DNA from: DATJAJ01 sp035622335
GTDB lineage: Archaea; Thermoproteota; Nitrososphaeria; Nitrososphaerales; Gagatemarchaeaceae
Direction of reading: 5' to 3'
NCBI GenBank assembly: GCA_035622335.1
Contig: DASPVO010000077.1
Coordinates: forward strand, 18,327 to 82,326
Length of the DNA stretch: 64,000 nucleotides
In this document: piece by piece, positions 32,103 to 40,859 of the stretch
How the letters are laid out: every line of letters starts with the position of its first letter
How positions within the stretch are numbered: the stretch's first letter is position 1
The notes under the pieces: generated by a model
Databases searched by the model: none
What the model was told of the DNA's origin: nothing
The model's input: only the letters and a program-made list of their open reading frames with translations
Translations under genes and position numbers: made by a program

Positions 32103-34292
32103 ATGCCGCGTTTTAAGACGACAGCTGAAGCACTAAAGATAGTACACAACAAGGACCAGATAAGGAATCTGGGGATTATAGCGCACGTCGATCACGGCAA
32201 GACCACGACCTCAGATTCGCTCCTAGCCGCGACGGGAATGCTCTCCCCCTCAGTCGCGGGGCAGGCGTTGGCCCTCGACTACATGGAGCTGGAGCAGCAG
32301 CGCCAGATGACGATAAAGGCCGCGAACGTCACGCTCTACTACGAACAGGAAGAGAAACCCTACGTCATCAATCTGATCGACACGCCAGGGCACATCGACT
32401 TCACCGGCAAGGTCACGAGGTCGCTCAGAGCGGTCGACGGCGCGATCGTCGTGGTGGACGCAGTAGAAGGAGTGATGACCCAGACCGAGACTGTGACGCG
32501 CCAGGCGCTCGAAGAGCGCGTACGTCCTGTCCTCTACATCAACAAGATTGACCGTCTGATTAAGGAGCTCCGGCTATCGCCCGAGAAGATGCAGGAGTGG
32601 CTGTCGAACATCGTCAAGGAGTTCAACCGACTGATAGAGACCTATGCCGAACCGGAATACAAGCAGAAGTGGAAGGTCTCAATCCAGGACTCTCAAGTGG
32701 CCTTCGGCTCGTCCAAGGACAAGTGGGGGTTCAACGCGGACATGCTGAAGAAGTCGGGGATGAACTTCAAAGACATATTCACGGCGTACGGGACTTCGAC
32801 CCCCGAGGAGCTCGGAAAGAGGCTACCTCTGCACGAGGCGCTGCTCCAGATGGTGGTCAGGCATCATCCTCCACCCCACGTCGCCCAGGCCTACAGGATA
32901 CCAAAGATCTGGCCCGGTGACCTAACCAGCGACATCGGGAAAGCCCTGCTCGCCTGCGATGAGAACGGCCCGACCGTCATGATGGTCACGAACGTCGTGG
33001 TCGACCCTGCCGCCGGACTTGTCGCTACAGGGAGGCTCTTCTCGGGGAACATCTCAAACGGCGACTCGGTCTACCTCCTGAACTCGAAGAGGGAGGGAAA
33101 GGTGCAGTCGGTCCAGATCTTCATGGGCTTCCAGAGGGAGATCGTCGACAGCCTACCCGCGGGGAACATACCGGCGCTCCTAGGACTGGACGTCCGGTCA
33201 GGGGAGACGCTCTCAAACCTGAAGGACGTCGCGACTTTCGAGTCGATCCACTACGTCAGCGAGCCCGTCGTCACGATTGCGGTAGAGGCCAAGCATCCCA
33301 GGGACCTGCCGAAGCTCGTCGAGGTAATGAGGCGGCTGAACATCGAGGACCCCAACCTGATCATCACGATAAACCAGGAGTCCGGAGAGACGCTCATGGC
33401 CGGAATGGGCGTCCTGCACTTGGAGATCGCGACCACCCTGATCCAGCAGGCCGGGCTGGAGATCATAACCTCTCCGCCGATCATCAACTACAGGGAGACG
33501 ATTCGGTCGAGGGCAGGTCCCATCATGGCGCGCTCTCCGAACAGGCACAACAAGATCTTCATCGAAGTCGAACCTCTTGAGTCGGAGATCGTGGAACTCA
33601 TCAGGAACGGTACAATCAGCGAGAACACGGACACCAAGACGGTCATCAAGGCGCTGAGGGACCACGGCTGGGACCCAGACATGGCCAGGAACTTCCAGGC
33701 GATTGACGAGCGAGGCAACATCATGACCGAAGTGACGAAGGGTGTGCAGTTCCTGCAGGAGTCGATGGACTCGATCAGGGCAGGATTCGACGACATCATG
33801 AAGAACGGCCCGCTCGCCTACGAATTCACGCGCGGGGTCAAGATCGTGCTCACCAACTATGTCCCTCACGAAGACGCGGCTCACAGGACCTACGCCCAGC
33901 TGATGCCAGCGTCGAGGCGGGCCATCTTGGGGGCGCTCCTTTCCGCGAACCCTACCCTGCTGGAACCGATTCTCGGCATAGAGGTCAAGGGCCCATCAGA
34001 CCTCATCGGAGCAATCACGGGCGTCATTCAGGGCAAGCGCGGGAAGCTGGTCAACATTGACCAGAGGGAGGTCATGACTATCATCGAGGGAGAGATACCC
34101 GCGTCTGAGACCTTCGACCTGAGCGAGGAGATGAGGGGTGCCACTGCGGGCAAGGCCGTGTGGAACACTCACTTCAAGACGTGGCAGGCCGTCCCGCAGA
34201 ACATGCTGACGGGTCTGGTCACCGAGATTCGAAAGAGGAAGGGGCTCCCGCCTGACCCTCCGAAGGCGTCAGAGTTCATAGACAACGAGTGA
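32103..34292 (+). CDS. fusA: Translation elongation factor aEF-2
   Basis: 729-residue ribosomal translocase GTPase. G1 is AHVDHGKTT (residues ~28-36), the switch region carries QRQMTIKAANV, G3 is DTPGHIDF and G4 is NKID. Domains II to V follow with the usual landmarks (ITINQESGETLMAGMGVLHLEI; NYRETI). The diphthamide-bearing loop reads HEDAAHRTYAQLMPASRRAI: the modifiable His is present, but the Gly-Gly-Gly or Gly-Pro-Ala that normally follows HR is Thr-Tyr-Ala. Start ATG 32103; a TTCATAA element about 40 bp upstream may be its TATA box. Confidence 0.97.
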   Translation: MPRFKTTAEALKIVHNKDQIRNLGIIAHVDHGKTTTSDSLLAATGMLSPSVAGQALALDYMELEQQRQMTIKAANVTLYYEQEEKPYVINLIDTPGHIDFTGKVTRSLRAVDGAIVVVDAVEGVMTQTETVTRQALEERVRPVLYINKIDRLIKELRLSPEKMQEWLSNIVKEFNRLIETYAEPEYKQKWKVSIQDSQVAFGSSKDKWGFNADMLKKSGMNFKDIFTAYGTSTPEELGKRLPLHEALLQMVVRHHPPPHVAQAYRIPKIWPGDLTSDIGKALLACDENGPTVMMVTNVVVDPAAGLVATGRLFSGNISNGDSVYLLNSKREGKVQSVQIFMGFQREIVDSLPAGNIPALLGLDVRSGETLSNLKDVATFESIHYVSEPVVTIAVEAKHPRDLPKLVEVMRRLNIEDPNLIITINQESGETLMAGMGVLHLEIATTLIQQAGLEIITSPPIINYRETIRSRAGPIMARSPNRHNKIFIEVEPLESEIVELIRNGTISENTDTKTVIKALRDHGWDPDMARNFQAIDERGNIMTEVTKGVQFLQESMDSIRAGFDDIMKNGPLAYEFTRGVKIVLTNYVPHEDAAHRTYAQLMPASRRAILGALLSANPTLLEPILGIEVKGPSDLIGAITGVIQGKRGKLVNIDQREVMTIIEGEIPASETFDLSEEMRGATAGKAVWNTHFKTWQAVPQNMLTGLVTEIRKRKGLPPDPPKASEFIDNE

Positions 34293-34339
34293 GTATCCAT
34301 CGGAGGCCGATAGGGCACAGGAGCGCCACTAGGCCTGAC

Positions 34340-35149
34340 TCAACCGTCTTGCGTCGCTTGGGTGAACTTCCAGACGGTCTGCAGCAGGAGCTCGGGCGTC
34401 TCTATCTGGGGGAGATGGCCTGTACCCATCAGCAGCTCGAACCGCGCTTTCGGAATCGCGGCTGCGTAAGCCCTCCCATACTCCGCGTCTGCTATTCGGT
34501 CGCTCTCACCCGAAACGACGAGGACGGGTATGGAGATGCCGGCTAGCCTGCCCAGCAGGGTGGGGTCGGTCGACTTGGATGCGTAGGCCTGAAGAGCCGA
34601 ACGGTTGGAGGCGAACGCTGCGCGCTGGACGTCAGTGAGGCTCGAGGGGTCGACCCTGAATGGCCCGGGATTGTGATATGAGAGGTTCATGATTTCGTCT
34701 AGGGTGAGTTTCGAAGTGTCTGGAATCTGGTGGCCTTGCACTTCGATTCCAAGGGCGCCGACCAAGACCGCACGGCGGATTCCGGGAGGATTGAGAATCG
34801 CAAGTTCAGCGCCCAGCCATCCGCCCATGGAATTGCCTATCACGGTTACGTCCTCTGCCTGCAGCTGAGACAGGAACGCAGCGTAAAACTTGGCCAAAGC
34901 CCTGACGCTGTTGAGGTCTTCGGGCCTTTGGGTCATGGCGAAGCCCGGGTGAGTTGGTGTTAGGACCCTGGCGTTCTTCTGTTCCGCCAGCGATGCTGCG
35001 AATCTGGCCATCGACCCTGGCCCGGCTCCGCCGTGCAGTAGCAGAAACGACGCACCTCCCTCGCCGCGCTCCTCGACTGCGAGGTCCACCTGCCTGTCCT
35101 TTGTTGGGTACGGTACCCTAAAAGTCTCCTTCCGGATTGCTACGCTCAA
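34340..35149 (-). CDS. Alpha/beta-hydrolase
   Basis: 269 residues of the alpha/beta-hydrolase fold. The oxyanion motif is LLLHGGAGPGSMARFAASLAE; the nucleophile elbow is GNSMGG (catalytic Ser); the acid is probably Asp in VVSGESDRIADAEYG; and the catalytic His is in MGTGHLPQIETPELL. Esterases, haloperoxidase-like enzymes and C-C bond hydrolases share this pattern, so the substrate is unknown. No signal peptide. Convergent with aEF-2. Confidence 0.9.
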   Translation of the reverse strand: MSVAIRKETFRVPYPTKDRQVDLAVEERGEGGASFLLLHGGAGPGSMARFAASLAEQKNARVLTPTHPGFAMTQRPEDLNSVRALAKFYAAFLSQLQAEDVTVIGNSMGGWLGAELAILNPPGIRRAVLVGALGIEVQGHQIPDTSKLTLDEIMNLSYHNPGPFRVDPSSLTDVQRAAFASNRSALQAYASKSTDPTLLGRLAGISIPVLVVSGESDRIADAEYGRAYAAAIPKARFELLMGTGHLPQIETPELLLQTVWKFTQATQDG

Positions 35150-35232
35150 GAAACTGATTCGCCGGATGTCCTTGCTTGCGGGACCAGATATATGCTGTCC
35201 GGACGCTCAGCTTCAGAAAATCTCCGGCAGAG

Positions 35233-36132
35233 TCAAGCGACTGAAGACCGCGTCCTCGGACTGATTCGTCGGACCTCTTCATCGATGAGGGATGTCAGTC
35301 TGGCTGTGTTGAGCGTCGCCCTCGCGTGGAATCTCACGCTCACGTCGCTGACACCTGGTCTGCTCCTGACCCTCCTCTGCGTCTCGAAGACATCGTCTAT
35401 CGATTCGGCCCAGCATGAGAAGATTGTCGCGGAGCTCTCCCACTGATTTATGAAGATGGACCGGGGAAGTGTCTGCTTGACGTCGAGGAGCACTGAGTCA
35501 TCCTCCGAACGGACATGGAGCTCGTACATGACGATTCGGCTAGACCTCGCTGACTGAAAGATCGGCTGCACCTGAAAGAGTCCTTTCTCGAGCATCTCTC
35601 TCCTGACCCTCTTCACCACCTTTTGTGAAAGCCCAGTGGCCTTCGAAATCTCCTTCACAGATGTCCGGAGGTCGTCTACGAGAACTCTTAGCACTACGAG
35701 CTGGGGGACTGAAATTGGGGAGGCCAATTCTCTGTGCGGATAAGGGAGCAGGGGATTCTCCTCCGTCTCGACGGGGCCGAGCAGGGATTTCAGGTCCTCG
35801 GGTGGGCCCGAAGAAGCTAGGTTGACGTATCTGAGGACAGCCGCGCGCCCATTTACGTCCATGGTCGCGAAGACCGAGGGATCCTTTTCGAGTGCCTTGT
35901 CGACCTTCTCGGCAGTGGCGGGCCCGAAGAAGAAGAGCCGGGGCACCCTATGGAAGATCTGCGCCGCCGGCATCGCGCGGAGTGAGGTCAAAATCTCGGC
36001 CCGTTCGAGGGCTTCTATCCTCATCTTCGTGGCGTTTCCTGAAAGCCCAATCCCTCTGCCAATAGATTCGTATGACAGGAAGGGGTTTCTGCGGAGCTGG
36101 GAGATGATAGCGAAGTCACGCTCGTCCGCCAA
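35233..36132 (-). CDS. Regulator with two AsnC-type helix-turn-helix domains
   Basis: 299 residues. Residues ~4-50 (ERDFAIISQLRRNPFLSYESIGRGIGLSGNATKMRIEALERAEIL) form an Lrp/AsnC-type HTH. Residues ~143-190 (PQLVVLRVLVDDLRTSVKEISKATGLSQKVVKRVRREMLEKGLFQV) form a second one. Between and after them are RAM-like beta/alpha segments (RLFFFGPATAEKVDKALEKDPSVF). The tandem layout resembles duplicated AsnC-like regulators of archaea. Ligand and targets are unknown. The open 5' region points to its own promoter. Confidence 0.75.
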   Translation of the reverse strand: MADERDFAIISQLRRNPFLSYESIGRGIGLSGNATKMRIEALERAEILTSLRAMPAAQIFHRVPRLFFFGPATAEKVDKALEKDPSVFATMDVNGRAAVLRYVNLASSGPPEDLKSLLGPVETEENPLLPYPHRELASPISVPQLVVLRVLVDDLRTSVKEISKATGLSQKVVKRVRREMLEKGLFQVQPIFQSARSSRIVMYELHVRSEDDSVLLDVKQTLPRSIFINQWESSATIFSCWAESIDDVFETQRRVRSRPGVSDVSVRFHARATLNTARLTSLIDEEVRRISPRTRSSVA

Positions 36133-36229
36133 TCAATTCTCCAGCCTCAGTGGGAATCACCTCCTTAAAGCTCGGCGTTCTTGGCGCCATTTCCGGTCCT
36201 GCACATCGGTTACCTGGGCCGCATTTGGG

Positions 36230-36787
36230 TCAAGGATCGGGGTCGAGCACGGCCTGGGAGGCTATCCCTGCTATTGACTTCCTCGAGACGGCCGAGTAGT
36301 CATAGTCGTTCGCGTCATAGCCTGCCTTTGAGTAAGCATCCTTGTGCTTGATGAGCAGCCAGGACTCCTTTCCCCCCAACCCTGCCGTTCGAACGAGGGC
36401 GAACGACCCGTGAAGCTTCTTTCCGTAGAGCCTGAACTTGAGGTTGCCCGCGGCCAGGCTTTCCTTCGCGACGCGTTCGCCCGCTGCCCTGGACTTGACT
36501 TCGCGCCGAACCCCCTTGCTGACCTCTATCTCGGGGTTGTACGTACCCTCATCCCATATCATTACCGGACCCGCCCCATAGCTGCCGGTCGGTATGACTC
36601 CCTCGAAGTGCCTGTATTCGAGGTCGTGGTCTCCTGTGGGCATCGCCAACCTCCTGACGCCGCTGTCCAAGCTCGGACCCTTCGGGACGGACCAAGAAGG
36701 CATCGTACCCCCGATCTCCAACCTGAAGTCGTAGTGCAGTGATGTCGCCTTGTGCTTCTGGACCACGAAGGCCATGGTTCCCGTCAT
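36230..36787 (-). CDS. Stand-alone LigD-type 3'-phosphoesterase
   Basis: 185 residues matching the phosphoesterase (PE) module that bacteria fuse to ligase D. The key FVVQKHKATSLHYDFRLEIGGTMPSWSVPKGPSLD block has the metal-binding His and Asp of the PE site, and DHDLEYRHFEGVIPTGSYGAGPVMIWDEGTY follows, then the closing GSFALVRTAGLGGKESWLLIKHKD. It trims 3' ribonucleotide or phosphate ends during DNA repair. No ligase or polymerase domain is attached or nearby. Met5 (ATG 36775) is an alternative start. Confidence 0.92.
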   Translation of the reverse strand: MTGTMAFVVQKHKATSLHYDFRLEIGGTMPSWSVPKGPSLDSGVRRLAMPTGDHDLEYRHFEGVIPTGSYGAGPVMIWDEGTYNPEIEVSKGVRREVKSRAAGERVAKESLAAGNLKFRLYGKKLHGSFALVRTAGLGGKESWLLIKHKDAYSKAGYDANDYDYSAVSRKSIAGIASQAVLDPDP

Positions 36788-36839
36788 GGTGACAAGGGAA
36801 GGGCTGGCAGAAATAAGCTGATTGCAAGGAGCTTCGGGT

Positions 36840-37478
36840 TCAGTCTTGGGTCTTTAGACCAACCCTCTCCGAGACCTCGGCGTCTCTCGGTCCACCCCTT
36901 TCGAGCAGGCTGGTCTTCACTCCCCGCTGGTCAGGTTCCGGCCTGTTCTGACTCATCTTCCATTTCCCCTCAATGGTCTTGATCGGCATCTCGAAGCCCA
37001 CTATGGACTTCAGCTCCCCGTCGATGTACGCGCTGGGGGCGTCGGTGACCTGCCAAGGCTCGGTAGAAGCAGACTCGTGGTGTCTAGTGAGGACCGTGAC
37101 AGCCTCTCTTAGTCTCTCGGGGTCCTCAAAGAAGGTCACGCTACCTCGAACGTGTATGGCGACATAGTTCCACGTTGGGACGACCTTCCCGTCGTCCTTC
37201 TTGCTCTCATACCATCTGGGAGAGATGTATGCGTCGGGGCCGAGGAAAATGGCCAGACCCTCTCCCCCTGAGGCAGAATCTCTCCACTGAGAGTTTCCGC
37301 GTGCAATGTGTCCAAAGAGCGTCCCACGCTCGCCCTTTGACCTGTCAATCAGCATCGGAACGTGGCTCGCCATCACCCCCTTGGCGCCCTGGGTGACGAT
37401 GGTCCCGAAGCTTATCTTCTCCACTTCCTCCTGCAGAACCTTCAGCCTGTCTTCCTTGAACCATCGCGGATTGTACAA
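36840..37478 (-). CDS. PaiB-like FMN-binding protein
   Basis: 212 residues when started at TTG 37478, which gives MYNPRWFKEDR, the standard N-terminus of the PaiB/FMN-binding negative regulator family. Other family marks: ASHVPMLIDRS, GTLFGHIARGNSQWRD, LAIFLGPDAYISPRWYE, VPTWNYVAIHVRGSVTFFED and IVGFEMPIKTIEGKWKMSQNR. A TATA-like TCTATAAG at ~37534-37541 (minus strand) fits this start with a short leader. Despite the name, the members are split-barrel flavoproteins, and a regulatory role here is not shown. Divergent from the SDR gene. Confidence 0.88.
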   Translation of the reverse strand: MYNPRWFKEDRLKVLQEEVEKISFGTIVTQGAKGVMASHVPMLIDRSKGERGTLFGHIARGNSQWRDSASGGEGLAIFLGPDAYISPRWYESKKDDGKVVPTWNYVAIHVRGSVTFFEDPERLREAVTVLTRHHESASTEPWQVTDAPSAYIDGELKSIVGFEMPIKTIEGKWKMSQNRPEPDQRGVKTSLLERGGPRDAEVSERVGLKTQD

Positions 37479-37578
37479 GTGAGAACGGTGTGCCAACCCT
37501 TTCGATATTAATTCTTCTAGGGCTGGACTAGGCTTATAGACTCTCACGTTCAATGACGGCTGGGGACGCAGGTCGAAG

Positions 37579-38364
37579 GTGTTCTCTCTGAAGGGCAGGA
37601 GGGTTCTCGTGACTGCCTCAAGCAGAGGCATCGGATTCGGGTCGGCGAAAGCATTCTTGGAAGAGGGCTCGAGAGTCGTGATATGCTCTTCAAACCACGA
37701 TAGGCTCTCCCAAGCGGAGAAGCAGCTCGGCACGCTGGGAGAGGTGCACGCCCTGGCGGCCGACCTGAGGCTGGAGAGCGACCTGGACAAGCTGGTTGAC
37801 CAGACGTTGGAGCGGCTGGGAGGGTTAGACCACATGGTCTACGTCGCACCGCCACCGCCTCCCGGGACTTTCATGGCAAATGGCTACAAGGAGTGGAGAG
37901 AAGCTGCCGAGTCGATGATGGTCAGCCCTGCCTACCTCTGTAAGAGGGTAGGAGAGGAGATGGTCAAGTCCAAGACGCGCGGGACGATGGTTCTCGTGGC
38001 ATCCGTCGCAGTGAGGGAGCCGATTCCGACGATTGCAACCTCGGGAGTCGCTCGCATAGCCGTGTCCGGGATTGTCAGGACTCTCGCGAGGGAGCTCGGT
38101 CCGAGCGGCATACGAGTCAACGGAGTGATGCCAGGTTATGTGGACACTGACAGGGTGAGGGAGATACTAGAAGCGACCGGAGCCAGGACGGGCTTAGGCA
38201 TGTCAAAGGCGAGGGAGTCGATGGAATCCGAGATTCCCCTCAGAAGAATCGGGACAACCGAAGAAACGGCGAACGTGATACTCTTCCTGTCTAGCGACCT
38301 CGCGTCGTACGTCTCGGGCGCGATGGTTCCGGTGGATGGCGCCATTCTCCGGTCGGTAGGCTAG
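37579..38364 (+). CDS. SDR-family protein with altered catalytic motif
   Basis: 261-residue Rossmann-fold protein of the short-chain dehydrogenase superfamily. The cofactor motif is VLVTASSRGIGFGSAKAFLEEG (TGxxxGIG as TASSRGIG), followed by ADLRLE, and near the C-terminus SGIRVNGVMPGYVDTDRV and ILFLSSDLASYVSGAMVPVDGA. The catalytic Tyr-x3-Lys normally found ~155-159 appears as SGVAR (Ser and Arg) after VASVAVREPIPTIAT, so ordinary dehydrogenase chemistry may be changed or lost. GTG 37579 is the start. Divergent from the PaiB-like gene. Confidence 0.88.
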   Translation: MFSLKGRRVLVTASSRGIGFGSAKAFLEEGSRVVICSSNHDRLSQAEKQLGTLGEVHALAADLRLESDLDKLVDQTLERLGGLDHMVYVAPPPPPGTFMANGYKEWREAAESMMVSPAYLCKRVGEEMVKSKTRGTMVLVASVAVREPIPTIATSGVARIAVSGIVRTLARELGPSGIRVNGVMPGYVDTDRVREILEATGARTGLGMSKARESMESEIPLRRIGTTEETANVILFLSSDLASYVSGAMVPVDGAILRSVG

Positions 38365-38744
38365 ACCGGGCTCTCTTCCGGCTGCTGCGCTTCAGAACGG
38401 AAGTCCCCTCTCGCGGGGGTAAAGAAGTCCATGATCACGCTTTCAGCGCCCTCGCTGGTGACGAGCTCGTGAGGGACGCCTGGAGGTATGTAGTAGGAGT
38501 CCCCCTTCTTCATACTCCAGACCGCGCCTCCCACCTTGAAGTCTCCTCCGCCCTCAAGAAAGATGCCGTACTGCGCGTGCGGATGCGAGTGCAAGGGGAA
38601 GCGCTTCTCCGGCTCGATCCTGTAGAGGACCATCATCCCCGTCGTCGAGTGCGACACGATCCTTCTCTTGACACCCGGCATCACCTCGTGCCACGCCTCC
38701 TCCCTGTCTCTCCACCTCGCCGGTCTAGTGAACTCGTCTTCCAT
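38361..38744 (-). CDS. Cupin-domain protein
   Basis: 127-residue single-domain cupin. Motif 1 is FPLHSHPHAQYGIFLEGGGDFKVGG (two His and a Gln/Glu position for the metal) and motif 2 is GDSYYIPPGVPHELVTSEGAES. The fold binds a metal or a small sugar or polyketide ligand. It overlaps the SDR gene end by 4 bp on the opposite strand. Function unknown. Confidence 0.9.
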   Translation of the reverse strand: MEDEFTRPARWRDREEAWHEVMPGVKRRIVSHSTTGMMVLYRIEPEKRFPLHSHPHAQYGIFLEGGGDFKVGGAVWSMKKGDSYYIPPGVPHELVTSEGAESVIMDFFTPARGDFRSEAQQPEESPV

Positions 38745-38826
38745 CTCGCGGCCCTTCGACTTCGGGGGCTGTGGATTTATGCCGTTGGGTCTGAGCGCTT
38801 AAATCGCTGCGCCGTCACGTCAGGCC

Positions 38827-39975
38827 GTGTCTCTTGACCGTATCAAGAATTCTCCGTCTCTTGACATGGTCAACATGGTTCTGAGCAAGCAGGCGGCCGG
38901 CCAGAAGGTCTGGTCCCTGGCGATAGGGGAACCTTCGTTCGATACCCCAAGGTCGATCATCGAAGTCGCCCACAGGGCCATGACGGAGGGCGAGACACAC
39001 TACACGTCGAGCTACGGCACGTCGAGGGTAAGGCAGGCAATCTCGGAGAAGGTGAACAGAAAGAACCGAATCCGGTGCACTCCCGAAAACTCAATCTTCC
39101 TCACGACCAAGTTCGCAGTTTACGCTTCTCTCGTGTCAGTCCTCGACAAGGAGAGCGAGGTTCTCATCCCTGACCCCGGATACTTCTACAGCGAGCCGGT
39201 GATACTCGCTGGAGGGAGTCCGAAACGGTATCCGCTGAGCGAGGGCTTCCAGCTGGATGTGGACGACATCAAGAGCCGAATTGGACGAAGAACCAGGGCG
39301 GTCGTCATCAACTCACCGTCGAATCCTACTGGGAGCGTGTTCCGGAAGGCGGACCTGAGGGAACTGCTCGCCACGTGCATCGAGAGAAACGTGACTCTGC
39401 TCAGCGACGAAGCCTACGAGGACCTGACCTACGGTCGAGAGCACGTTTCGATAGGCTCATTCGAGAGGGAGCCAGAACGCGTGGTCTCGATATTCAGCTT
39501 CTCAAAGAGCTATGCAATGACGGGATGGCGCGCGGGATACGTCATCGCAGCGCCCCGTATCGTGGCTAGAATCGCCAAGTTCTTGGAGAACACGTACACT
39601 TCCTATCCTCCCTTCATACAGTCGGCATGCGCCTTCGCGCTGGAGAATTGCGACCGCGACATCGCCAGATTTAGGCGAGAGCTGTGGGAGAGAAAGAGAC
39701 TAGCGGAAGAGGCTCTGGAGAGCATCAGGGGTCTGGAGCCCTTCAAGGCTCAGGGTGCCTTCTATCTCTTCCCTACATACACCCAGAAGATGAGCTCTAG
39801 AATGCTGGCCGCGAAGCTTCTCGAGAATGAGAACGTTGCTGTGCTCCCCGGCACTGCATTCGGTCCTCGTGGAGAGCACCACTTCAGAATCTCCTTCGCT
39901 GGCCCCCCGCGCGTAACGGAGCAAGCTCTCGAGAGAATGGGGTCTTTCTTCCTCACCCTTCGGCGTCGTGCTTAA
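38827..39975 (+). CDS. PLP-dependent class I/II aminotransferase
   Basis: 382-residue fold-type I enzyme. VWSLAIGEPSFDTP, THYTSSYGTSRVRQAISEKVNR, VVINSPSNPTGSVF, LLSDEAYEDLTY and the PLP-lysine motif SIFSFSKSYAMTGWRAGYV are all in place, with the substrate-carboxylate Arg in HHFRISFAGPP near the end. This is the aspartate/aromatic aminotransferase-like group. The exact amino acid cannot be assigned. GTG 38827 is the first start. Confidence 0.92.
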   Translation: MSLDRIKNSPSLDMVNMVLSKQAAGQKVWSLAIGEPSFDTPRSIIEVAHRAMTEGETHYTSSYGTSRVRQAISEKVNRKNRIRCTPENSIFLTTKFAVYASLVSVLDKESEVLIPDPGYFYSEPVILAGGSPKRYPLSEGFQLDVDDIKSRIGRRTRAVVINSPSNPTGSVFRKADLRELLATCIERNVTLLSDEAYEDLTYGREHVSIGSFEREPERVVSIFSFSKSYAMTGWRAGYVIAAPRIVARIAKFLENTYTSYPPFIQSACAFALENCDRDIARFRRELWERKRLAEEALESIRGLEPFKAQGAFYLFPTYTQKMSSRMLAAKLLENENVAVLPGTAFGPRGEHHFRISFAGPPRVTEQALERMGSFFLTLRRRA

Positions 39976-40000
39976 ATCTTGAAAGCGAGTAGGACAGAAC

Positions 40001-40423
40001 GTGCCGCCGGAGACGACCAGCCAGCTGCTGTCGAAGGTGCCGATTCTCAGCTCGATGAGCGCAAGCGACCTTAAGCGGTTTGAGAAAGCGGGCCGGGAGC
40101 TGACGTTCCAAACCGGAAAGAAGATTCTGGCGCAGGGCGACACGGGCGTGGGTTTCTACATGGTCTTGGACGGCGAAGTCGAAGTCAGAAGGGCCGGCAA
40201 GCTCGTCGCGAAGCTGGGGAGGGGAGACTTCTTCGGTGAACTGTCGCTCTTGGACAAGATGCCCAGAAACGCGGACGTGGTGGCGCTGAAGCCCACCAGG
40301 TGCTTCACGCTCGTCTCGTGGGCCTTCGAGGGGCTTGTAAAGTCAAACCCAAAGATCGCGTTGAAGATGATGGAAGAGGTCGCGAGGAGACTGCGCGGTT
40401 CGGGCGACTCGATCACTCACTGA
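40001..40423 (+). CDS. Single-domain cyclic-nucleotide-binding protein
   Basis: 140 residues forming one cNMP-binding domain: LLSKVPILSSMSASDLKRFEKAGRELTFQTGKKILAQGDTGVGFYMVLDGEVEV, then GRGDFFGELSLLDKMPRNADVVALKPTRCFTLV. The phosphate-binding cassette is FGELSLL...PRNADV, close to the cAMP-binding consensus (FGExAL...PRxA) with Asn replacing the residue after Arg. No DNA-binding or effector domain is attached, so it may act by protein contact. Start GTG 40001. Confidence 0.88.
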   Translation: MPPETTSQLLSKVPILSSMSASDLKRFEKAGRELTFQTGKKILAQGDTGVGFYMVLDGEVEVRRAGKLVAKLGRGDFFGELSLLDKMPRNADVVALKPTRCFTLVSWAFEGLVKSNPKIALKMMEEVARRLRGSGDSITH

Positions 40424-40509
40424 TCTCGGTCCGTCGCGATCTTTCATAGAAAATTCTTGGCGGCCGTGCTAAGCTCAGACTTATAGCCGGGCTACATTTC
40501 CAAAGGATC

Positions 40510-40719
40510 ATGAGCAGAGTGACGGAGAAGGCGTCCATTACGAACTGCGAGGTCTGCGCAGATATAGCCGACAAGGGATTTGAGGCCGGACCGACGGACA
40601 TGAGCAAGGTCGCAAGCACATTCCTGGCGCACGTGGTCGAGGAGCATCCGACCGAGTTGCTGGAGTTGTTAGCCCGGGAGTACCTTCCCGTCTTCATGGC
40701 AAAAAGAAGCATGAGGTAG
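40510..40719 (+). CDS. Small CxxC protein, unknown function
   Basis: 69 residues from ATG 40510. A CEVCADIADKG segment near the N-terminus carries a CxxC pair, followed by amphipathic helices (KVASTFLAHVVEEHPTELLELLAREYLPVFM). A lone CxxC could bind a metal with a partner or act in redox. No family recognised. It has its own short upstream AT-rich region. Confidence 0.55.
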   Translation: MSRVTEKASITNCEVCADIADKGFEAGPTDMSKVASTFLAHVVEEHPTELLELLAREYLPVFMAKRSMR

Positions 40720-40726
40720 CCAAAGC

Positions 40727-40750
40727 ATGGCCCATCTTGGCCTTGCCATG
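40727..40750. repeat. Short inverted repeat in a 140-bp gap
   Basis: CATGGC and GCCATG flank a 12-bp spacer downstream of the CxxC gene. The pair could form a weak stem in the mRNA 3' region. No other feature is visible in the gap apart from a GCTTATTTG TATA-like element ahead of the RAM-domain gene. Confidence 0.2.
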
Positions 40751-40859
40751 ACCTAGCCGAAGCGCGGCCCGCCTTTCTATCCGAACGGAAGGCTTCACGC
40801 AAACCCTCCACAACGCTTATTTGCTCAACTCAGACGGGCCGGATATACCGTGAACTGCC

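Noticed and set aside
34289..34546. 85-codon plus-strand frame just after aEF-2
   Set aside because: It overlaps the 3' half of the alpha/beta-hydrolase gene in antisense and is not conserved-looking.
37479..37835. N-terminal extension of the PaiB-like frame
   Set aside because: It runs antisense through the SDR gene. The family N-terminus begins exactly at the TTG at 37478.
40720..40859. Possible structured RNA in the gap before the RAM-domain gene
   Set aside because: Only one 6-bp inverted repeat is visible; there is no riboswitch-like conserved core.
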